A stretch of DNA of 64,000 bases from Amycolatopsis orientalis DSM 40040 = KCTC 9412 (GCF_000478275.1 NZ_ASJB01000074.1:1-64000); one strand, 5' to 3'; positions 16,804 through 25,417 are shown, counted from the first letter of the stretch. Notes: generated by a model from the letters alone, not told the origin. Program-made: numbers and translations.

Positions 16804-17382
16804 CTACTCGGGCAAGGCCGAACCTTCAGGATGGGCCGGTTCCCCCGCGGCGATCCCCTGGTATTCCCGCAGCCCCGCCGCCAGCGCGGCACGCCCCTCC
16901 GGGGTCATCTTCTCGAGCACCGACTGGACGTTCTCGCGTCGCTGGGCGCGAAGTTCCCGCAGGTAGGCGCGGCCACGCAGGCTCAGCCGCAGGGTCAGCT
17001 CCCGGCGGCTGCGGGAGCTGGGCAGGCGTTCGAGGAAGCCGACCGCTTCGAGCCGGTCGCAGAGGCGGCTCACCAGCGGAGGGGTCGAATCGAGCAGTTC
17101 GGCCAGCGCGCGCAGGTTCAGCCCATCGTGGTGGTCCAGCGCGACCACCGCACGCAGCTGGGCGGTGGACAACGGCCGCGGGGACACGTCCCGGACCTGC
17201 TCGACCACGAGTCCGAAGAGGTCGGGCAGGTCGAACTTCGCGGCCTCGCCTTCCGGCGCGGGCTGCTCGCGGGACCGATCCACAGGGTCCACTGTGGCAT
17301 CCCTATGCTCATTCCTGCAGCACAGCTCACGCGAATCGCCGTAGACCGGCACGCCGGAGCGGCGCAGACTCAACAGAACCAC
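16804..17382 (-). CDS. MarR-family transcriptional regulator
   Basis: A 192-residue protein with a MarR winged helix (LNLRALAELLDSTPPLVSRL and the wing SRSRRELTLRLS). The first 45 residues look non-conserved, so translation may begin at an internal GTG near residue 29. It lies directly upstream of rsbR on the same strand and ahead of a MarR-type palindrome, and so probably represses the stressosome operon. It is divergent from a PP2C gene. Confidence 0.8.
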   Translation of the reverse strand: MVLLSLRRSGVPVYGDSRELCCRNEHRDATVDPVDRSREQPAPEGEAAKFDLPDLFGLVVEQVRDVSPRPLSTAQLRAVVALDHHDGLNLRALAELLDSTPPLVSRLCDRLEAVGFLERLPSSRSRRELTLRLSLRGRAYLRELRAQRRENVQSVLEKMTPEGRAALAAGLREYQGIAAGEPAHPEGSALPE

Positions 17383-17426
17383 CGTGCGCCGGACGGTGCG
17401 CGATCCGGGTGAGCGGGAGGCAGGCG

Positions 17427-18647
17427 TTGGACAGATCCCTGGCCGTGGAGCGTCTTTTGCGGGATGTCCCGCCCCATGACCTGCCCGCGGCCCTTCGCTC
17501 GGTCTTGGCCGAACATTTCGGCGCGCTGTCGGTCGAGCTACTGATGGCCGACTACGCGCTCACCGAACTGTGCCAGGTCAGCACGCTGCCCTACACCTGC
17601 GACCCGATCCCCGTCGACGGCACCGTTCCCGGTTCGGCCTTCGTCGCGCAGGCCGCCACGTTCGAACAGGATGGCGCGAAGGTGACCGGATACCTGCCGG
17701 TCAGCGTCCGCGGTGACCGGCTCGGCATCCTCGCGGTGACCCTTCCCCAGGAACCGGAACCGCCCGTCTGGGCCGAACTCGAGCGGTTCGCCGAAGCGCT
17801 GGCGCATGAGCTGTTCGTCGCCGACCGCGACACCGACCTCTACATTCAGGCCCGCCGTTCTTCGCGGCTGACGCTGGCCGCGGAGATGCAGTGGCAGCTG
17901 CTGCCCGGACGGGCCTGCACCCGCGCCGAGTTCGCGCTCGGCGGCCAGCTCGAACCCGCCTACGCGATCTACGGCGACTGCTTCGATTGGTCCGCCTCCG
18001 CCCACAAACTCGCCGTCACGCTCATCAACGGCATGGGTGAAGGCAGCGAAGCCGCGCTGCTGACGAACCTGGCCGTCAACGCGTTGCGCAACGCCCGCCG
18101 CGCCGGGGTCACGCTCGACGCCCAGGCCGAACTCGCCGACCAGGCGATCTACGCGCACTATCGCGGTTCCCAGCACGTCGCCGCGCTGCTGCTGGAATTC
18201 CACCTCGCCACCGGTTCGGTGGAAGTCGTCGACGCCGGCTCGCCGCGGCTGTGGCGGCTCCGGGACGGCAAGGCCGAGCGGGTCGAGTTCGAGGAGCAGT
18301 TGCCACTCGGCACCTTCGAGGACACCGCCTACGCGTCCCACCGGTTCCAGGCCGCCGACGGGGACAGGTTCGTGTTCGTCAGCGACGGCGTCTACAACGC
18401 TGTCGGTCCCCATGGCGAGCGGTACGGGGACCAAGAGTTCGGCGACGCGGTCGTCGCGACCGCCGATCTGCCCGCCGCGCACGTCCCGGGGTCCGTACTG
18501 CGGGAGCTGACCACCCGCCGCCACGGCAAACAGGCCGAGGACGACGCGATGGTGGTCTGCCTGGACTGGTTCGGGCCGACACCGCGGCCGGACTCCGCCG
18601 GGCCGTCGATGACGGTGGGACTGGCGGGTGCGCCGGGGCAGGACTGA
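17427..18647 (+). CDS. PP2C-family SpoIIE-like phosphatase, possibly degenerate
   Basis: A 406-residue protein. The N-terminal about 150 residues look like a GAF-type sensor, followed by a SpoIIE domain (LTLAAEMQWQLLP, YGDCFDW, VSDGVYNA, EDDAMVVC). In the usual DxxGHG metal motif this protein has LINGMGEGSEAALL, so the aspartate is replaced by asparagine and activity may be weak. TTG 17427 was chosen because GGGAGG lies six bases upstream; GTG 17409 and GTG 17451 are alternatives. It is divergent from marR and adjoins the stressosome operon. Confidence 0.75.
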   Translation: MDRSLAVERLLRDVPPHDLPAALRSVLAEHFGALSVELLMADYALTELCQVSTLPYTCDPIPVDGTVPGSAFVAQAATFEQDGAKVTGYLPVSVRGDRLGILAVTLPQEPEPPVWAELERFAEALAHELFVADRDTDLYIQARRSSRLTLAAEMQWQLLPGRACTRAEFALGGQLEPAYAIYGDCFDWSASAHKLAVTLINGMGEGSEAALLTNLAVNALRNARRAGVTLDAQAELADQAIYAHYRGSQHVAALLLEFHLATGSVEVVDAGSPRLWRLRDGKAERVEFEEQLPLGTFEDTAYASHRFQAADGDRFVFVSDGVYNAVGPHGERYGDQEFGDAVVATADLPAAHVPGSVLRELTTRRHGKQAEDDAMVVCLDWFGPTPRPDSAGPSMTVGLAGAPGQD

Positions 18648-18662
18648 CCCGGGCCCCGGCGG

Positions 18663-19607
18663 TCAGTCCGCCAGGTAGGCGAAGCAGGCGCGGACGGTGG
18701 TGCCGAGCGGGCCGGTGTGGACGCGGACGAGGTCGGCCAGGTGGTTGACCAGCAGCAACCCACGGCCGCGCAGCTGCCCGACGGCGGCGGGCCGCCGTCC
18801 GGCCAGCGGGTCGGTCAGGTGCCCGGCGTCGCTGACCTCGCAGACGAGCTGGGTGGGCTCCGGCCAGATCCGCAGCCGTCCCCGCCCGCCTCCGTGGTCG
18901 ACGCTGTTGGCCAGCAACTCGGCGACCACGAGTTCGACGTCGCCGCCCCGGTCCGGTGAGAAGCCCGCCTGCCGTGCCTGCGCACGGGTCACGGCGCGGG
19001 CGTGGGCCTGTGACGCCGCGTCGCCCGCGATGGAATCGAGTGTGGTGGATGTCGCCGGTTCGGGCAGCGGCGTGTTGTACTCGGCGATGACGCGCTGCGG
19101 GGCGTATCCGGCGCTGACGCGTTCGCCGGTGGCGTCGATCAGGACGGGATGGGTGACCTCGGCGTCGGCCAGGGCGCGGGCGTCCAGCCGTGCGGTGTCG
19201 TACGGGCAGAGAATGGTGACCTCGCGGCCGGTGAACGCGAAGTTGATCAGTGCCTCGTGCTGGGCGCAGGCCGGGTACTCCAGTTCGGAACGCCCGGCCC
19301 AGATCGGTTCGCCGATGATGCGGACCCGCCGTGCCGGATGGGCGTCGGCGAACGCGCGGAGGACGCCGGGGATGATCCGGCCGGGGTTGCGGCCTTCCTT
19401 GGTCATGTCCAGCAGCCGCACTCGCTCCGCGTCCCCGCCCAAGGCGGTACGCAGCAGCTCCAGGTTGGCGCCCGGCACCGACACCGCGACCGGATCGCTC
19501 GCCGCCAGGCCATCGAGGATGAACGGCACGGTGCCCGCCAGGTACTCCTCCGGATCGCGGTAGAACAGCGCCGGATGGACGAACGGGTCGGTGGTGGCCG
19601 CGCTCAT
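18663..19607 (-). CDS. MEDS-domain anti-sigma-factor-like ATPase
   Basis: A 314-residue protein. About residues 10-170 match the MEDS sensor domain (ALFYRDPEEYL at the start, IGEPIWAGRSELEYPACAQH in the middle). The C-terminal 130 residues are a GHKL ATPase of the RsbW type (ELLANSVDHGGG, VSDAGHL, GRGLLLVNHLAD). It is convergent with the PP2C phosphatase gene, 15 bp apart. Its sigma-factor partner is unknown. Confidence 0.85.
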   Translation of the reverse strand: MSAATTDPFVHPALFYRDPEEYLAGTVPFILDGLAASDPVAVSVPGANLELLRTALGGDAERVRLLDMTKEGRNPGRIIPGVLRAFADAHPARRVRIIGEPIWAGRSELEYPACAQHEALINFAFTGREVTILCPYDTARLDARALADAEVTHPVLIDATGERVSAGYAPQRVIAEYNTPLPEPATSTTLDSIAGDAASQAHARAVTRAQARQAGFSPDRGGDVELVVAELLANSVDHGGGRGRLRIWPEPTQLVCEVSDAGHLTDPLAGRRPAAVGQLRGRGLLLVNHLADLVRVHTGPLGTTVRACFAYLAD

Positions 19608-19958
19608 CGCGACCCCGTTCTCGGTGTGCCCACGTCCGTCCCCCTGATCACCGGTTCCCCCGGTCTGCCCGGGTGGTTCGGGAGTACCCGCGACCCGGTC
19701 TCGTTATGCGCCACTCCACCGCGGCTGTGTCGAGGATCGTAGGGAGTGTGTCAGACAGCGGTCGAGGCGGTCGGCCGGATCGCCGATGGCGGCGCGACGG
19801 CAGTCGCTCCACATCGGTGAGGCCGATACGGGACGAGTGTTCGCGGAGGAAACGTTCAGGCCGATGGAGAGCGCGATGTATGTCCTTTGTGGACGTGAGT
19901 TCGCGTGACCGGAAAAGGGAATGCGGCGACGACGGTGCCGGGCGTAGCGTCCGGAACC
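19608..19958. other. Intergenic region between divergent genes
   Basis: No gene was seen in this gap. It holds one copy of the short motif GTCCTTTGTGGAC (about 19880-19892), also present near 12812 and 25441. Promoters for the flanking divergent genes should lie here, but no clear -35/-10 pair was recognised. Confidence 0.5.
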
Positions 19959-20786
19959 ATGCGCACGAACAGCTCCGAGACCGTGGAGCCGGGAGACGAC
20001 CCGGCGGACGGCTGGTTCCCGGAAAGTGTGGCCGCGACCTACGACGATCCGGGCGGTGCGAACGCGCCCGAAGTGGTGACGCCCATGGTGGACGTCCTGG
20101 CGGAGCTGGCCGACGGGCCGGTACTGGAGTTCGCGGTCGGCACCGGGCGGATCGCCGCACCGCTCGCGGCGCGCGGGGTGCGGGTGAGCGGCATCGAGCT
20201 GAGCCGGGCCATGGCGGCCCGGATCGCCGACAAGCCGGGAGGCGACGCGGTCGACGTCACCATCGGCGACATGTCGACGACGCGGCTGCCCGGCCGGTTT
20301 TCGCTGGTCTATCTGGTGTTCAACACGATCGGCAACGTGACCACGCAGGACGCCCAGGTCGACGTCTTCCGGAACGCGGCCGCGCACCTGCGGCCGGGCG
20401 GCCTGTTCCTCATCGAGGTGGGGCTGCCGGGCGTGCGCGGCCTGCCGCCCGGGCAGGACATCGTGCCGTTCGCGGTGGCGCCCGGCCGCGACGGCGGCGG
20501 CTACGTCGGATTCGACCAGTACGACGTCGTGACGCAGGAGTTCACGTCGAACCACGTCACCGTGTCACCCGACGGGAAGGGGCGGTTTCGCCGTATTCCG
20601 TTCCGGTACGCCTGGCCCGCCGAGATGGACCTCATGGCGCGCATCGCCGGGATGACCCTGAAGTACCGCTGGGCGGGATGGGACCGCTCGGAGCTGACGG
20701 CCGACAGCACCAAGCACGTCTCCGTCTGGGAAAGGAGCGAGGACGGGCTCACTCCTGGTGCGGGTCGAACCGCGACTGCCGGATGA
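19959..20786 (+). CDS. Class I SAM-dependent methyltransferase
   Basis: A 275-residue methyltransferase. Motif I is VLEFAVGTGRIAAPLAARG, GIELSRAMAARI holds the acidic residue that binds the SAM ribose, and LVYLVFNTIGNV is the post-motif region. The substrate cannot be inferred. ATG 19959 is preferred; a GTG at 19905 would add 18 residues. The 3' end overlaps the convergent ANTAR gene by 38 bp. Confidence 0.8.
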   Translation: MRTNSSETVEPGDDPADGWFPESVAATYDDPGGANAPEVVTPMVDVLAELADGPVLEFAVGTGRIAAPLAARGVRVSGIELSRAMAARIADKPGGDAVDVTIGDMSTTRLPGRFSLVYLVFNTIGNVTTQDAQVDVFRNAAAHLRPGGLFLIEVGLPGVRGLPPGQDIVPFAVAPGRDGGGYVGFDQYDVVTQEFTSNHVTVSPDGKGRFRRIPFRYAWPAEMDLMARIAGMTLKYRWAGWDRSELTADSTKHVSVWERSEDGLTPGAGRTATAG

Positions 20787-21399
20787 TCACGGCCCGCGCG
20801 ACCTCCGTGATCGGTAGCTGACGGCTGTAGGCGTGCGCGCGCAGGCGCATCAGCGCGTCCTGGAGGCTGATGTCGAGGCGGGCGGTGAGCATGCCGGTCG
20901 CCACGTGCACGTCGTCGTAGTGTCCGGCCGTGTCCTTGCGTGCCCACAGCGCGAGCTGATCGTCCTCGCCGGAACTGTCGGCGAGCAGCGCGGTCGTGGA
21001 GAGGTCGGCCAGTGCGAGCGCGTCGGTCAGCTCGTCCGGGCTCAGCGAGCCCGTCTTGCGCCGACAGAGGGTCAGGGTGCCGAGCCGGATCGCGCCGAGC
21101 CCGAGGGGGAACGCGAACGCGGCGTGCGCGCCGTTCGCCGAGGCGCTGTCCGCGAATCCCGGCCGGCGCTGCTCGTCGAACGTCAGATCGCTCACCAATA
21201 TCGCCCCGCCGGCGCGGAAAGCCTCGACGCCGGGCCCGTCACCGGCGGTGAATTGCAGCTCCTCGAGTGATTCGGCCCAGTCGTCACTCGAGGCGATGAG
21301 TTCCTGTTCCTGGTCGGCCCTCCGCAGGGAAATGGCGGCACCGTCGACCTCGATCCAGCCCGAGCCCGGCTCGCGGTAGGGAATCGACGGGCGACAGGA
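20749..21399 (-). CDS. GAF/ANTAR-domain protein with unclear N-terminus
   Basis: The C-terminus is an ANTAR RNA-binding domain (ATGMLTARLDISLQDALMRL), known to act by transcription antitermination. The upstream part is a GAF domain whose coding signal (GWIEVDGAAISLRRADQEQE, then LEELQFTAGDGPGVEAF) continues past the first usable start, a TTG at 21198. The same frame stays open only to a stop at 21400-21402 with no ATG, GTG or TTG. An ATG at 21403 lies in another frame. The gene may be truncated or frameshifted at its 5' end, or may use a rare start codon (an ATT is available). Confidence 0.6.
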   Translation of the reverse strand, partial: SCRPSIPYREPGSGWIEVDGAAISLRRADQEQELIASSDDWAESLEELQFTAGDGPGVEAFRAGGAILVSDLTFDEQRRPGFADSASANGAHAAFAFPLGLGAIRLGTLTLCRRKTGSLSPDELTDALALADLSTTALLADSSGEDDQLALWARKDTAGHYDDVHVATGMLTARLDISLQDALMRLRAHAYSRQLPITEVARAVIIRQSRFDPHQE

Positions 21400-21756
21400 T
21401 CATTGGACTACCGCCGGGCGGCCTTCGCCATCCTGGCACGCCATGAGTTGCCCGCCGCCTATCTGCCGTCTCCGAGACCGTTCACTGGCGAAAGCGAAGT
21501 GTTTCGCTTTCGATTCACAGCGCCAACCGCGTGATTGCGCTTGCCGGGTCACACTGTCGATCCTTAGGATTTTTCGTCTGTGCCGCGGTTGAGCAGAAGC
21601 CGTTGCCACGTATGCGAGATCTGAGGTGCTGTGCCCGTGGCCATTCGACAATTCCGGGATGAATGTAAACGGTGACCCGGAATAGCGATCATGGGTGGTT
21701 CGGCAGCCGACGCGCCAGGCGCCTTACTTCGTCCTGTGCGGTGGAGAAAGGAATTC
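21400..21756. other. Intergenic region with hairpin
   Basis: No convincing gene lies between the two ANTAR genes. A perfect 10-bp-arm hairpin (CGAAAGCGAA, GTGT, TTCGCTTTCG) spans 21489-21512 and could be a regulatory or antitermination structure for the downstream ANTAR gene. Confidence 0.6.
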
Positions 21757-22500
21757 ATGAGACGAGAACAGCGCTTGGCCGACGCCGTGGTCGAGCTCAC
21801 CGACACACTGGTGAAGGACTTCGATGTCACCGATCAGGTCACCCTGTTGGCCGAGCGATGCACCGAATTCGTCGACGTCACCGCCGCCGCGGTGATGGTG
21901 GCTTCGGAGGAGGCCGGACGATGGACATCGGCGACGGCGGGCGCGTCCGCCGACCTGTTCGACGTGCTCACGCTGGCGCGCCTGGAAGGACCGGTTCTGG
22001 GCAGCTATCGCACGGGAGAGCCGGTCGGCCCGATGGGTTTGACCGGTGCGAGCCGCCGCTGGCCCGCCTTCGCGGCCGCTGTCCAGCGGGTCGGCTACCG
22101 GCAAGTGTGTTCGGTGCCGATCCGGCTGCGTGAAGAGGTTCTCGGTTCGGTGCTGCTCCTGCATTCGGAGGCCGACCTGATGCCGGCGTCCGAAGTCCGG
22201 TTGGTGCAGACGCTCGCCGCCGCGGCCGCCATCGGTCACGTGCACGAGCGTGAGGTCCGCGGCCAGTCCGTCGTGGTCACGCAACTGCAGACCGCGCTGC
22301 ACGGCCGTGTCCTGATCGAACAGGCCAAGGGAATCCTGGCCTCGCGGCTCGATACCGACGTCAACGCCGCCTTCGAGCTCATGCGCGGTCACGCGCGCCG
22401 TCATCGGCGGCGGATCCTCGAAGTCGCCCGTCACGTCGTCGAAAACCGGGCGCTGCCGGACTTCCCCTCGAAGAAACCCGGGTGCTCCCACGCGCGCTGA
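21757..22500 (+). CDS. GAF/ANTAR-domain regulator
   Basis: A 247-residue cytoplasmic protein. A GAF domain (about residues 15-165, starting LADAVVELTDTLVKDFDV) is followed by an ANTAR domain (about 175-235, LIEQAKGILASRLDTDVNAA). ANTAR proteins bind paired RNA hairpins and prevent termination. ATG 21757 has GGAGAAAGGA upstream. It is paired with a second GAF/ANTAR gene on the other strand about 360 bp away. Confidence 0.85.
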   Translation: MRREQRLADAVVELTDTLVKDFDVTDQVTLLAERCTEFVDVTAAAVMVASEEAGRWTSATAGASADLFDVLTLARLEGPVLGSYRTGEPVGPMGLTGASRRWPAFAAAVQRVGYRQVCSVPIRLREEVLGSVLLLHSEADLMPASEVRLVQTLAAAAAIGHVHEREVRGQSVVVTQLQTALHGRVLIEQAKGILASRLDTDVNAAFELMRGHARRHRRRILEVARHVVENRALPDFPSKKPGCSHAR

Positions 22501-22571
22501 CCCGGAGACGGCGGGTCCCGGAGAACCATGCCCGTGGGGGTGTCTCCGGGACCGTGGTGGCTCGGTGAGGG

Positions 22572-23003
22572 TCAGGCGTTGATCTGTTTGGATTCGTCGG
22601 TGGCGTTGATGGTGATCTTGCGCGGCTTGGCGCGTTCGGCGACCGGGATCCGCAGGGTCAGTACCCCGGTTTCGTAGTCGGCCTCGATGCTGTCCGGGTC
22701 GAGTGTCTCGCCGAGGAACAGCTGCCTGCTGAACGTTCCGTGGGGCCGTTCGGCGACCTCGAACTCCGCGTTCTCGCCGGCGCCGCCGTGGCGTTCGGCC
22801 TTGACCGTCAGCACGTTCCGCTCGACGTTCAGTTCGATCGACTCCGGCCGCACGCCGGGCAGGTCGAACGCGACCACGTAGTCGTCGCCGGTGCGGTAGG
22901 CGTCCATCGGCATCGTCGCCAGGCGGGCCGCTGTCCCGGTGGCGCCGAGGAACTGCTGGGTCAGCCGGTCGAGCTCCCGGAACGGATCGGTACGCATCAA
23001 CAT
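22572..23003 (-). CDS. Hsp20/alpha-crystallin small heat-shock protein
   Basis: A 143-residue chaperone of the small heat-shock family. It holds unfolded proteins for refolding by ATP-dependent chaperones. The alpha-crystallin domain runs from about 40 to 130 (YVVAFDLPGVRPESIELNVE at its start, GVLTLRIPVAE near its end). ATG 23003 has AAGGAGA at good distance, while the GTG at 23021 includes that ribosome site. It lies 123 bp downstream of a small co-directional gene with a strong promoter and may be co-transcribed. Confidence 0.9.
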   Translation of the reverse strand: MLMRTDPFRELDRLTQQFLGATGTAARLATMPMDAYRTGDDYVVAFDLPGVRPESIELNVERNVLTVKAERHGGAGENAEFEVAERPHGTFSRQLFLGETLDPDSIEADYETGVLTLRIPVAERAKPRKITINATDESKQINA

Positions 23004-23126
23004 CTCACAGTCTCCTTTCACACCGGTCAGAACTTCGGTCAGCCGGGATCGGCCCGCCTCCTGCCGATCCGGGACAGAGTGATGCCCGCCGCGGCGCGCG
23101 GGCCGCGGCGGGCGGGATCCGAGTCA

Positions 23127-23450
23127 TCAGTCGAGGAAGGAATACGGGGGCGACCGTTCCCGGGCCGGTGCTCTGGCGGCTGTCGCCCGAATGCCAGGGT
23201 GGGCCCCGCGTCGCGGGCCTGGTCGGCGGGTGGCCCCGGCCGCGCGGTCGCCGCGTGCTTCCGAGTGGTGGTCCGGTGGACGGCGCGGGGGAACGCGGCG
23301 CGGTGCCGAGCGGTCGCCGAAGTTGGCGGCGACGATCGCGTCGAACTCCGTCCTCAGCCAGCCGGGATCGGCGCAGACCAGTTCGACGAAACCGGTCTGG
23401 CGCTCCACGGGCCGGCGGCCCGCGATGCGGAGAACAGCCGAATCGTGCAT
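23127..23450 (-). CDS. Small hypothetical protein upstream of hsp20
   Basis: A 107-residue protein. The N-terminal half (VERQTGFVELVCADPGWLR, EFDAIVAANFGD) looks folded and conserved; the C-terminal half is Arg/Pro-rich and probably disordered. ATG 23450 was chosen because the upstream promoter (-35 at 23523-23528) lies within the longer open frame and rules out a start there. Function is unknown. Its position suggests a stress-response role with Hsp20. Confidence 0.6.
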   Translation of the reverse strand: MHDSAVLRIAGRRPVERQTGFVELVCADPGWLRTEFDAIVAANFGDRSAPRRVPPRRPPDHHSEARGDRAAGATRRPGPRRGAHPGIRATAARAPARERSPPYSFLD

Positions 23451-23499
23451 CTCGATCACTTCCCGAGTCCCCACCGCAAGGTCCTGATCGGATACTTTT

Positions 23500-23528
23500 C
23501 TTATAGCTCTAACCATAGATTGTGTCAA
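23500..23528 (-). promoter_or_regulatory. Near-consensus sigma-70-type promoter
   Basis: On the minus strand TTGACA (23528-23523), a 17-bp spacer and TATAAG (23505-23500). This is close to the housekeeping consensus and strikingly AT-rich for the genome. It would start transcription near 23493, about 43 nt before the small gene at 23450. Confidence 0.8.
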
Positions 23529-23551
23529 GAGATGAACGCAGACAATCTATG
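23514..23551. promoter_or_regulatory. Inverted repeat flanking the -35 element
   Basis: CATAGATTG (23514-23522) and CAATCTATG (23543-23551) are exact 9-bp arms 20 bp apart. They bracket the -35 hexamer of the promoter for the small gene. The layout suggests an operator for a repressor or activator; it does not match the CIRCE or HspR (HAIR) elements. Confidence 0.65.
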
Positions 23552-23572
23552 TCGTTCAGGTGAGCTTGCCGC

Positions 23573-24784
23573 TCAAGGAATCATCAGGGCGGTCAGTAGC
23601 GACGTGTCGAAGGCTTGCTTGTTCTCCAGCTCGCTTGCCCAGCTGGTCGTGGTGGCGGTCATCCGCGCGGGCGGCGGGCTCCCGATGCAGTGCGCGGCCA
23701 GCGCGGTGAAGAAGTCGTCGGGGTCGATGAGGGTTTCCTGGGTGTGCACCCCGGGACGGCGGGCGGAGGGGATGAGCAGTGCCGACACCGCCAGCGGAAC
23801 ACCGGTCGCGGCGGCCATGGTGAATCCCGGTGTGTTGGCCAGGATCGTGGCCGCGATGCCGGGACTCCCGTGCCGGATGCCGGTGGCCACCGCGAAAAGC
23901 GGCGGCGGAGTGCCTTGTTTGAAGATGTCGCTCGTGGTGGAGGACAGGAGTCTCTCCGCGCGTTCGAGTAGCCGCGCGGCGCGATCGAGGGTCAGCGCGC
24001 CGGCGTCGATGAACCGCCGCAGAGCCGCCAGGAGAGTGAGCGCGGCCTTGTCCCCGACGCACACGTTGGTGCTCTCGCGCAGGGTGGGGAAGGCGCGGTG
24101 CAGGGTCACGGCCTCGGGATGTCCGACGGTGCGCCCGGTCAGGGTGCCGAGCCCGGGGTGGATCCATTCGACCTTTTCGAGTGCGGGCCGCCTGACCAGC
24201 CGTCCCTCGCGCAGCATGGGGATGGTGCCGCTGATCTGTTCCATCATGTGCACGACCGCCGCGCTGGGGCCCGTTCCGCTGTGCGGGGTTTCCGGCGGCG
24301 CCGCGCCGATGTTCCAGCCGGTGAGAATCGTTTCGATCGTGTCGAGTTCCCGTGCCGCGCGCACCGCGAGCATGCTCGCGATCCCGGGGCTGGCGCCCGT
24401 GCCGATCAGGGCGCACACCCCGGCGGCCTCGGCTTGTTCGCCGAGTTCGAGCATGCGCAACGTCGGCTCCGGATCGTCGCAGATGTCGACGTAATCGCAG
24501 CCCGCCTCGATCGCCGCGGTCAGGATCGGTACGCCGAACCGGAAGAACGGGCCCACCGTGTTGACGACGAGGTCGAACCCCCTCATCGCGGTGACCAGCC
24601 CGGCGTGGTCCGTCGCGTCGGAGCGTCGTGCCGAAACCTTGGCGCCCAACGAGTCCGCTACCGCGGTCGCGCGCGACAGGTCACGGTCGGCGATGACCAC
24701 TTCGGTCACGGAGTCCGCGGCGGCCAGGACCGCCGCCGCGGCCGCCCCCATCTCCCCGGCGCCCCCGAGCGCGAGAACTCGCAT
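23573..24784 (-). CDS. Saccharopine dehydrogenase-like NAD(P)-binding protein
   Basis: A 403-residue protein. The N-terminal Rossmann fold (VLALGGAGEMGAAAAAVL) and NTVGPFFRFG / YVDICDDPE segments are typical of the saccharopine-dehydrogenase-like family. In actinobacteria these are oxidoreductases of uncertain substrate. ATG 24784 has GAGGG upstream. It is divergent from a TetR regulator whose operator lies between the two starts, so derepression by a ligand is likely. Confidence 0.8.
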   Translation of the reverse strand: MRVLALGGAGEMGAAAAAVLAAADSVTEVVIADRDLSRATAVADSLGAKVSARRSDATDHAGLVTAMRGFDLVVNTVGPFFRFGVPILTAAIEAGCDYVDICDDPEPTLRMLELGEQAEAAGVCALIGTGASPGIASMLAVRAARELDTIETILTGWNIGAAPPETPHSGTGPSAAVVHMMEQISGTIPMLREGRLVRRPALEKVEWIHPGLGTLTGRTVGHPEAVTLHRAFPTLRESTNVCVGDKAALTLLAALRRFIDAGALTLDRAARLLERAERLLSSTTSDIFKQGTPPPLFAVATGIRHGSPGIAATILANTPGFTMAAATGVPLAVSALLIPSARRPGVHTQETLIDPDDFFTALAAHCIGSPPPARMTATTTSWASELENKQAFDTSLLTALMIP

Positions 24785-24804
24785 GCGATCACCCTCTCTG
24801 GTAT

Positions 24805-24826
24805 ATTTACTGTCATGACAGTAAAT
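24805..24826. promoter_or_regulatory. TetR operator overlapping the tetR start codon
   Basis: ATTTACTGTCA/TGACAGTAAAT is a perfect 22-bp palindrome between the divergent dehydrogenase and TetR genes. Its right half covers the first codons of tetR. Binding should repress both genes. Confidence 0.85.
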
Positions 24827-25417
24827 CAAGTCGGCCGTCCGAGCAAGGCGAAGGAGCGGATCCCGGAGATCCTTCGAGCGACGGCCGAAGTGGTGACGCG
24901 GGAAGGGCTGGCCGGGGTGACGTTCGCGAAGGTCGCCGAGGTGGCGGGAATGCAGCGCACGTTGGTACTGCACTACTTCGGGTCCCGTGACGAGCTGATC
25001 GGCGCGTTCATCGAACACGCCGTCGGGGCGATGGGAACGGAGATCTTCCGCCGTGATCCCGGTCTGCCGCTGCGCGAGCGGGTCGTCTCCCTCTTCGCGC
25101 CGGGGGCCTACCGCACCCACGAGGATTTGGTCGTGTGGACGGAACTGGTGGCCTTGGGCGCGCGCGACGAAGAGGTGCGCAGGCGCTTACGCGACCTGTG
25201 GGCCGAGCTGTGGCTGCCCGAGCTGGAAGCCTTGCTGGCCGCGCACTTTCCCGGCGCGTCCCGCGATGAGGTCGCGGACACGGTGTACGCGCTGGTGTGC
25301 CTTTTCGAAGCGCACTGGGCGTTCAGCATCCAGGGTGTCGTCGACGAGCGCCGCCGTCGTCAGGCCGAACGTGCGGCGCTGCTGATTCTGGACCAGCTGG
25401 CGACTCCGGAGCGCTGA
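24815..25417 (+). CDS. TetR-family transcriptional regulator
   Basis: A 200-residue repressor with N-terminal helix-turn-helix (VTFAKVAEVAGMQRTLVLHYFG) and an all-helical ligand-binding domain. ATG 24815 is inside the 22-bp palindrome, so the protein probably represses its own transcription and that of the divergent dehydrogenase-like gene. Confidence 0.85.
   Translation: MTVNQVGRPSKAKERIPEILRATAEVVTREGLAGVTFAKVAEVAGMQRTLVLHYFGSRDELIGAFIEHAVGAMGTEIFRRDPGLPLRERVVSLFAPGAYRTHEDLVVWTELVALGARDEEVRRRLRDLWAELWLPELEALLAAHFPGASRDEVADTVYALVCLFEAHWAFSIQGVVDERRRRQAERAALLILDQLATPER

Noticed and set aside
21403..21651. A small minus-strand frame between the two ANTAR genes
   Set aside because: Composition and context do not suggest a gene; it merely ends at the stop that closes the GAF/ANTAR frame.
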